From: Streptomyces eurocidicus
GTDB taxonomy: Bacteria > Actinomycetota > Actinomycetes > Streptomycetales > Streptomycetaceae
Length of the DNA: 64,000 nucleotides
Reading direction: 5' to 3'
Assembly (NCBI RefSeq): GCF_002891295.1
Contig: NZ_LGUI01000009.1
Coordinates: 1 to 64,000 of the forward strand
A program made the position numbers and the translations under genes. The notes beneath the pieces were generated by a model. It had not been told where the DNA came from and did not search any database. It worked only from the letters and a program-made list of their open reading frames with translations. Position 1 is the first letter of the stretch; each line of letters starts with the position of its first letter. This document shows, in pieces, positions 59,020-64,000 of this stretch.

Positions 59020-59106
59020 TCAGTCCTGAGTACTGTCCTGGTCGTGGTCAGTGTCGTTGCGGCTGTCCAGGTTGGTGCGCGGCGGTCGACAGGGCCCGGC
59101 GGACAC
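59020..59106 (-). other. Candidate 28-codon peptide just upstream of ATP-grasp gene
   Basis: GTG at 59106 opens a frame MSAGPCRPPRTNLDSRND and DTDHDQDSTQD stop, ending 5 bp before the ATP-grasp start. It is rich in Asp, Ser and Thr, as graspetide cores are, but lacks the conserved leader and a strong ribosome-binding site, and it begins within the terminator of the DUF397 gene. Low confidence; listed so it can be tested. Confidence 0.12.
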
Positions 59107-59140
59107 GAAGAAGCCCCTCACCCTGCCGGGACGAGGGGCT
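59104..59140 (-). terminator. Terminator after the DUF397 gene
   Basis: On the minus strand, agcccctc (59140-59133) pairs with gaggggct (59119-59112) and is followed by tcttcgt. Loop about 13 nt. Confidence 0.75.
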
Positions 59141-59155
59141 GTCGGCGCTGATCGC

Positions 59156-59341
59156 TCACCGGGCCGGGTGATCGAGCAGGTTCGCCGTGAGGCTGCGTGT
59201 CAGTGCGCGCAGTGGCCTGGCGGATGTGGTGATGACGATGTCCGGTGCGTCGCTTTCGCGTACGAGGAAATGGTCGGCCGACCGTGCGAGTTCGATGCAC
59301 TCGTTGCCGTCCGTCGAGAACGACGATTTCTGCCACCGCAT
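59156..59341 (-). CDS. DUF397 family protein
   Basis: 61 aa, ATG at 59341 with GAGGAGGAACACC upstream. Matches the DUF397 core: WQKSSFSTDGNECIELARSA, then FLVRESDAP and ITTSARPLRALTRSL. DUF397 proteins normally follow an Scr1-type XRE regulator and act as a regulatory partner; here no XRE gene is adjacent and the upstream neighbour is a Fic gene. Orphan member, possibly partner of a distant regulator. Confidence 0.9.
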   Translation of the reverse strand: MRWQKSSFSTDGNECIELARSADHFLVRESDAPDIVITTSARPLRALTRSLTANLLDHPAR

Positions 59342-59418
59342 GGTGTTCCTCCTCGCGCAGGCCGGACGGGCGCTTCTCCGGGAGCCGGGCTCCGCGCGCC
59401 AACAGTTCCCGGCGGTCC

Positions 59419-60558
59419 CTACGCGGCGTAGGGGTTGATGATGGTGTGCGGCCGCTGTGCGGTGGCCAGTACGTTCGACGGGAAGGCGGGTCCGGCGACG
59501 TAGTAACGGCCCTTGGTCTGGCCCACGGCGGTCAGCAGCTCGGCACGGGCCAAGGCTTGCATGTCCCGCGTGGCCTGCTGCGTGTTGAGCCCTTCGGCCT
59601 TCTCATAGCGCGAGCGCCGGACACGGCCCGTCATGGCCACCTCGTGCAGGGCGGTCACCTGCCGCTCGGTGATCCCGCCTGCCTCGGCGGCGTCCATCAG
59701 CTGCATCCAGCACTCGTTGGACCGGTCGACGCGGCGCTGCACCCGCTGGGCCTGCTGGTGGTAGGCGAGGAGGTTGAACTTGATCCACGGCAGGGTGTCG
59801 CGCTGGGGTGACCAGACGGGGCCGCCGACCTCGCGGAGCACCTTGTAGTACTCCCAGGTGTTACCTGGCATGCCCAGCCACTCCTCGATCGAGGAGAACT
59901 CGGGGGCCAGTACGCCACCGCGGGCGATGAGGAGGGTCTGCAGCGAGCGGGACATCCGACCGTTGCCGTCCGACCACGGATGGATCTTGACCAGGTTCAG
60001 GTGCGCCATCGCGGCACGGACGAGGACGTGGTGGTCGAGGTCGCCTTCGTTGAGCCAGTCGACGAACTCGCTCATCAGACCGGGGACCAGCTCCTGGTCC
60101 GGCCCCTCGTAATCGGTGGCGAGCTCGTCGCCCGGGGCGGTGATGCGGATGGAGGTCCTGCGCCACTGGCCGGCGGTCTTCAGCGGGTGATGGTGGCCCT
60201 GGAGCATCCAGTGCAGGCTGTTGAGGAGTTCCTTGTTGTACCGGAAGTCGGCGACATCGTGAAGGGACTGGATGTAGGTCATGGCCTGCTGGTAGGCCAG
60301 GGTTTCCGCCTTGTTCTCCTCGCTCGCCTCGACCTCGCGCTCGCCGTCCATCAGGTCGGCGACATCCTTGGCATCGACCCGGTAGCCCTCGATCGTGTTC
60401 GACGCCGCGATCGCGCTCGCCGTCAGCGCCTTGCGCAGATCGAGCGTCCACTTCATCGGGACCTGCTGCACCGCAAAGCGCAACTGGTCCCGCATCGCGT
60501 TCACCTGCTCCAGGACCTCAAGGTCGACCGGCTCCAGGCGCGGCGTCTCATACAGCAT
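59419..60558 (-). CDS. Fic family protein, class II auto-inhibited
   Basis: 379 aa. FIC core motif HPWSDGNGRMSR at about 193-204 (variant Trp for Phe) provides the catalytic His and ATP-binding loop for AMPylation or related transfer. An N-terminal inhibitory motif SNTIEG (53-58; (S/T)xxxE(G/N)) puts it in class II. The C-terminal part (ITERQVTALHEVAMTGR, then a winged-helix-like region) resembles DNA-binding wHTH extensions, consistent with autoregulation at the palindrome overlapping its promoter. ATG at 60558. Confidence 0.9.
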   Translation of the reverse strand: MLYETPRLEPVDLEVLEQVNAMRDQLRFAVQQVPMKWTLDLRKALTASAIAASNTIEGYRVDAKDVADLMDGEREVEASEENKAETLAYQQAMTYIQSLHDVADFRYNKELLNSLHWMLQGHHHPLKTAGQWRRTSIRITAPGDELATDYEGPDQELVPGLMSEFVDWLNEGDLDHHVLVRAAMAHLNLVKIHPWSDGNGRMSRSLQTLLIARGGVLAPEFSSIEEWLGMPGNTWEYYKVLREVGGPVWSPQRDTLPWIKFNLLAYHQQAQRVQRRVDRSNECWMQLMDAAEAGGITERQVTALHEVAMTGRVRRSRYEKAEGLNTQQATRDMQALARAELLTAVGQTKGRYYVAGPAFPSNVLATAQRPHTIINPYAA

Positions 60559-60593
60559 GCATCAATGATACCTACTGCGTATCATTGACTCAA
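60559..60593 (-). promoter_or_regulatory. Promoter and overlapping operator of the Fic gene
   Basis: On the minus strand: TTGAGT (60593-60588) as -35, a 17-bp spacer, TATCAT (60570-60565) as -10, and the ATG at 60558, only 6 nt after the -10, implying a leaderless or nearly leaderless transcript. Perfect inverted repeat tcaatgatac-ctactgc-gtatcattga (60562-60588) covers the -10 and spacer. A dimeric repressor, plausibly the Fic protein's own wHTH domain, would block it. Confidence 0.75.
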
Positions 60594-60825
60594 TCCTCGG
60601 CAGACGCGTCTGGTCAGCCGCGGTCGGCAGACGGCGGCTGGCTGATCCGCTCCTTCTCGACCTCGTGTGAAAGGAGGTCTGGTTCGAGCCGCGGGACCGT
60701 TGAGCGGCACGCGGCCGGGGAGGTGGAGGCCGCGTGGAGCCCGAACGGGGCGCCGGGTCGCGACGGCTGGCCCGGACCGGATGCCGGGCCGCGACGGCTC
60801 ACCCGGCCGCGTCCCACCGGCCCCG

Positions 60826-61503
60826 TCAGCCCGTGAACCCCGGCACCACCAGACCCGACTCGTACGCGATCACCACCGCGTGCGTCCGGTTCTGCGCGCC
60901 GAGCTTCGTCAGTACGTTGCCCACGTGCGTCTTCACCGTCTCCAGGCTCACCGTGAGGGATTCCGCGATCTCCGGGTTGGACAGGCCGGTGGCCATCAGG
61001 CGCAGTACCTCCTCCTCCCGGCCCGTCAGTGCCGCCCTCGGCAGTGCCTCGGCGGAGGTCAGGGGGCGGGCGGAGACCATGCGGCGCAGGGCCGCCGGGA
61101 AGAGGATCGCCTCGCCCGCCGCCACCACCCGTACCGCCTCCGCGATCTGCCGGACGGGAAGCCGCTTGAGGACGAAACCGCTGGCACCCGCGCTGAGCGC
61201 GGCCGTGACGTAGTCGTCGTTCTCGAAGGTGGTGATGACCACGACCTTCGGCGGTTCGGCCGACTCGGCGAGCAGCCGGCGCGTGGCCTCGATCCCGTTG
61301 CGGCGGGGCATCCGCACATCCATCAGGACCACGTCCGGCCGCAGCAGCCGGGCCTGTTCGACGGCCTCGACGCCGTCGGCGGCCTCCCCGGTCACCGCGA
61401 TCCCCGGCTGGGCCGCGAGCAGCGTCCGCAGGCCGCTGCGGGTCACCTCGTCGTCGTCCGCGATCAGCAGGGTGATGGGCGGGGCGGCGGCAGGAGCGGT
61501 CAT
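60826..61503 (-). CDS. NarL/FixJ-type response regulator
   Basis: 225 aa, ATG at 61503 overlapping the histidine kinase stop (ATGA). REC domain with phospho-acceptor Asp62 in VVLMDVRMP, Thr in VVITTFENDD and Lys in GFVLKRLP; LuxR-type HTH at the C-terminus (LTGREEEVLRLMATGLSNPE then VKTHVGNVLTKLGAQNR). DNA-binding output of the two-component system with the kinase at 61500. Genes regulated are not evident; ends at the DUF/hydrolase pair's opposite side. Confidence 0.95.
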   Translation of the reverse strand: MTAPAAAPPITLLIADDDEVTRSGLRTLLAAQPGIAVTGEAADGVEAVEQARLLRPDVVLMDVRMPRRNGIEATRRLLAESAEPPKVVVITTFENDDYVTAALSAGASGFVLKRLPVRQIAEAVRVVAAGEAILFPAALRRMVSARPLTSAEALPRAALTGREEEVLRLMATGLSNPEIAESLTVSLETVKTHVGNVLTKLGAQNRTHAVVIAYESGLVVPGFTG

Positions 61504-62717
61504 GCCGGCAACGGTATCGGCAGCCGGACCGCCAGCCGCCAGTGGCCGGGCCCGGCCGGGCCGCACTCGATCTCGCCGTGCAGCAGCCGTACGCGCTCGG
61601 TCAGGCCGGACAGGCCGTGGCCGGACGTCGGGAAGGCGCGCGGGCCCGCACCCCGCCCCGTCCGGTTGACCACGCTCAGCTCCAGGACGTCCGGCGCGGC
61701 CGCCACCCGGACCCCGATCGGGCCGTCCGCCCCGTGCCGCAACGCGTTCGTCAGGCCCTCCTGCAGGATCCGGTACGCCGCCCGGGACAGCGTCCCCTGC
61801 ACCCGCGTCAGGTCCCCCGAGAGCTCCGGCTCCACGACCGCGCCCGTGTGCCGTACCCGGTCGAGCAGTCCGGGCAGGTCGGCCAGGGTCCGGGTCGGCG
61901 CGGTGCCCGCCTTCTCCTCGCGCAGCACGCCCAGCACGTAGTCCAGGTCCTCCAGCGCCGCCCGGGTCGACTCCTCGATGCCGCGCATGGCGGCGCGGGC
62001 CGCCGCCGGGTCGGCGGAGAGCACCTCGCCCGCCACCGCCGCCTGGATCGTGGTAGCCGTCAGCGTGTGCCCGATGGAGTCGTGCAACTCATGGGCCAGG
62101 CGGTTGCGTTCGGCCAGCCGCAGCTCCCGCTCGGCCGCCAGCGCCAGCCGCTCGGCCGGCGACGGTCCCAGCAGCCCGGGCGCCGCCCACCGCAGGGTGC
62201 GCGTCACCACCGCGCACAGGGTCGTCGTCAGCAGCAGGCAGCAGAGCGCCGCCGCCCCGCCCGGCCACCCGGGCTCCGGCCGTACCGACCGGCCGAACAG
62301 GCTCAGCCCCGCCTCGGCGCCCAGCCAGCCGCCCGGCAGGGTCACCGCCGCGAGCAGCAGCACGAAGCCCGCCACCGCCCCCGCCCACCCGAGCGCCACG
62401 TGCAGCAGCAGCCAGAGGGCAGTCCGCCGGTGGCCGGTGCCGCTCGCCGCCGGATCCGGCAGCGGTACCCCCAGCAGCCGGCGGGCGCCCGCGACCAGCA
62501 CCCGCCGCGTGCTGCGGGCCAGGCCGACCGCGCCGATCAGCACCGCCCAGACCAGCAGCGTCAGAACGACCTGCACCCCGTAGGGAGCGGACGGCCACGC
62601 CAGCGCCGGCAGCGCCGCGAAAGGCAGCAGCGGCAGGCTCGCCAGCGCGCCGCAAGAGGCGAACAGCATGCCCGCGTACGTGGAGCCGCGCAGCAGCGGC
62701 CGGATTCCTCTGATCAT
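61500..62717 (-). CDS. Sensor histidine kinase (HisKA_3 type)
   Basis: 405 aa from ATG at 62717; a longer open frame toward 62918 lacks a start site. N-terminal multi-TM sensor (four or more helices, e.g. LLFASCGALASLPLLPFAAL), HisKA_3 with HELHDSIGHTLTATTIQAA and C-terminal HATPase (GHGLSGLTERVRLLHG). Autophosphorylates on the His and signals to the cognate response regulator, co-translated by ATGA. Signal unknown; no extracytoplasmic sensor domain is apparent. Confidence 0.93.
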   Translation of the reverse strand: MIRGIRPLLRGSTYAGMLFASCGALASLPLLPFAALPALAWPSAPYGVQVVLTLLVWAVLIGAVGLARSTRRVLVAGARRLLGVPLPDPAASGTGHRRTALWLLLHVALGWAGAVAGFVLLLAAVTLPGGWLGAEAGLSLFGRSVRPEPGWPGGAAALCCLLLTTTLCAVVTRTLRWAAPGLLGPSPAERLALAAERELRLAERNRLAHELHDSIGHTLTATTIQAAVAGEVLSADPAAARAAMRGIEESTRAALEDLDYVLGVLREEKAGTAPTRTLADLPGLLDRVRHTGAVVEPELSGDLTRVQGTLSRAAYRILQEGLTNALRHGADGPIGVRVAAAPDVLELSVVNRTGRGAGPRAFPTSGHGLSGLTERVRLLHGEIECGPAGPGHWRLAVRLPIPLPA

Positions 62718-62834
62718 GATTCGGCCAGTATGGCCGGGTATCCCACCGGGGACCTCCCCCGATCGGGGGAGCGCCGTTTCCCTCCATGCCGCGATGCGCG
62801 TGACTGGCCCCCGGCGCCAGGATCGTGTCCCGAG

Positions 62835-62885
62835 CAGCTGACGGAAGACAGCCGACGAAGACAGCCGACGGAAGACGGCTGATGA
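62835..62885. repeat. 13-14-bp tandem repeat, three copies plus
   Basis: cagctgacggaaga, cagccgacgaaga and cagccgacggaaga start at 62835, 62849 and 62862, followed by a degenerate copy at 62876. In the divergent gap between the kinase and the DUF4190 gene; may be part of either promoter. Confidence 0.75.
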
Positions 62886-62901
62886 ACACCTGGGGAGACA
62901 G

Positions 62902-63291
62902 ATGGCACCGGATCGCACCGCACCGGCCGAGGCCGTGCCCGCCTGGACGGCGTCCTACGGCACCCGGCCGCCGGTCGCCGGGAACGGCCCGGCCGTGGCC
63001 GCCCTGGCGCTGGGCGTCACCGGCCTGTGCACCTCGGTCCTCCTCGTCGGCGGCCTGCTCGGCGCCCTCGGCCTCGTCCTCGGCGTCGCCGCCCTGCCGA
63101 AGGCCCGGCGGACCGGCGCCGGCCGGGGCAAGGCGCTCACCGGCGTGGTGACCTCGCTCCTCGCGATCGCCCTGTCCGTCCTGTCCGCCTTCCTCCTGGC
63201 CTGGTACGCGCAGCACACGCAGGAGTGCTACCGGCCCGACAGCCTCCGGCAGTACGAGCAGTGCGTACGTCAGCAGCTCACCGGAAAGTGA
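62902..63291 (+). CDS. DUF4190 domain-containing membrane protein
   Basis: 129 aa, ATG at 62902 with GGGGAG upstream. Two TM helices (VAALALGVTGLCTSVLLVGG LLG; SLLAIALSVLSAFLLAWYAQ) with the DUF4190 hinge LGVAALPKARRTG, and a short extracytoplasmic Cys-containing tail (CYRPDSLRQYEQC). Small membrane protein of unknown function, divergent from the two-component genes, a layout suggesting possible control by them. Confidence 0.85.
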   Translation: MAPDRTAPAEAVPAWTASYGTRPPVAGNGPAVAALALGVTGLCTSVLLVGGLLGALGLVLGVAALPKARRTGAGRGKALTGVVTSLLAIALSVLSAFLLAWYAQHTQECYRPDSLRQYEQCVRQQLTGK

Positions 63292-63337
63292 CCGCCGGTC
63301 GGCCCGGCCGGCAACGCCAGCAAGGAACGGCATCATC

Positions 63338-64000
63338 GTGCGCAACACACGAACAGCGATACTCGTGACCCTCGGCCTCGTGACCGCTCTCGCTCCGGCC
63401 CCGGCGCACGCGACGGCCTCCGCCGCCGGAGACCCCCTGCGGCCGTACACGCGGCAGAAGCCCCGGTGGCAGCCCTGCGACGACGCGCGGAGCCCCGCCG
63501 CCCTCCGGTGCGCGACCCTCAAGGTGCCGCTGGACTACACCGACCCCGGCGGCAGGAGCATCGACATCGCGATGTCCCGGCTGAAGGCGAGCGGCCCGAA
63601 GGAACGTCACGGCGTGCTGCTCCTCAACCCCGGCGGCCCCGGCGCGCCCGGCCTCGGCCTGCCCGCCGACCCGGTGCTGAACCTCCCCGAGGAGGTGCGG
63701 AGACGCTACGACCTCATCGGGTTCGACCCGAGGGGCGTCGGCCGGAGCTCCCCCGTCAGCTGTGGTCTGACCGCCGACGAACAGCGGAGCGACCGCCCGT
63801 ACCGGGCCGAGACCTTCGCGAAGGACGTGGAGTGGGCGCGTACGGTGGCCCGCAAGTGCCGGGCCGGGGCGGGGGACACGCTGCGGCACCTCACCACCCG
63901 TAACACCGCCCGCGACATGGACGTCATCCGCGCCGTACTCGGCGAGGGGAAGATCTCCTATCTGGGGTACTCCTACGGCACCTACCTCGGCGCCGTCTAC
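63338..64000 (+). CDS. Secreted alpha/beta hydrolase (tripeptidyl aminopeptidase-like), partial
   Basis: 221 codons to the window edge; GTG at 63338. Signal peptide (MRNTRTAILVTLGLVTALAPAPAHA), then an alpha/beta-hydrolase fold with oxyanion-region NPGGPGAPG, DPRGVGRSS and nucleophile motif GYSYG at the end of the window. S33-type secreted tripeptidyl aminopeptidases are common in Streptomyces. The catalytic Asp and His lie beyond 64000, so the gene is truncated by the window, not broken. Confidence 0.9.
   Translation, partial: MRNTRTAILVTLGLVTALAPAPAHATASAAGDPLRPYTRQKPRWQPCDDARSPAALRCATLKVPLDYTDPGGRSIDIAMSRLKASGPKERHGVLLLNPGGPGAPGLGLPADPVLNLPEEVRRRYDLIGFDPRGVGRSSPVSCGLTADEQRSDRPYRAETFAKDVEWARTVARKCRAGAGDTLRHLTTRNTARDMDVIRAVLGEGKISYLGYSYGTYLGAVY

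Overview
The window is chromosomal DNA from a high-GC actinomycete, almost certainly a Streptomyces. Evidence: very strong G/C bias at third codon positions, many GTG starts, Scr1-type XRE/DUF6879/DUF397 regulators, the GlgE glycogen pathway, and a gene order (oligopeptide transporter, gcvT-gcvH-glyA-sdaA, glgX, heterodimeric ABC exporter, M4 protease, glgP/glgE/treS/maltokinase/glgB) that, from memory and without a search, resembles the S. coelicolor SCO5440-SCO5480 segment in reverse. No rRNA, tRNA or CRISPR array was seen.

Layout. 0.2-1.9 kb: thioesterase-fold protein and TRIC-type channel. 2.0-8.2 kb: five-gene minus-strand oligopeptide ABC operon (permease, binding protein, permease, two ATPases) with a strong hairpin after the binding-protein gene. 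8.5-11.3 kb: two SseB-family proteins and a P-loop kinase-like protein. 11.4-16.1 kb: tandem glycine riboswitch followed by gcvT, gcvH, glyA and sdaA, a glycine/serine/one-carbon unit; gcvP is not here.

16.3-24.6 kb is an accessory island with lower GC, intact cargo and broken genes: an HTH fragment, a membrane-protein fragment, an HTH replication/transfer-type protein, a radical SAM/SPASM protein with a small partner, a resolvase-like protein, an XRE/DUF6879/small-protein operon, a GNAT fragment, a zinc-ribbon protein bracketed by direct repeats, and the 3' end of a phage MuF-type head protein joined to an HExxH metalloprotease-like domain.

24.6-31 kb returns to core genes: lipoprotein, small secreted protein, EF-hand protein, amidase, HATPase regulator, enoyl-CoA hydratase, L,D-transpeptidase. 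31.4-53.4 kb is dominated by alpha-glucan metabolism (glgX, glgP, glgE, treS, maltokinase, glgB), interrupted by a heterodimeric ABC exporter and an M4 metalloprotease. TreS and maltokinase turn trehalose into maltose-1-phosphate, GlgE polymerises it, GlgB branches it, and GlgP/GlgX degrade the product.

53.5-64 kb is variable: an 81-bp tandem repeat, an unusual subtilase cassette (separate I9-like inhibitor, subtilase, free copy of its C-terminal domain, small Gly/Ala/Pro protein), a graspetide-type ATP-grasp plus PIMT methyltransferase pair without an obvious precursor, a DUF397 protein, an apparently leaderless Fic gene with an operator, a two-component system, a DUF4190 protein and the start of a secreted alpha/beta hydrolase cut by the window end. 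Start sites were chosen from ribosome-binding sites and family knowledge; no database search was run.
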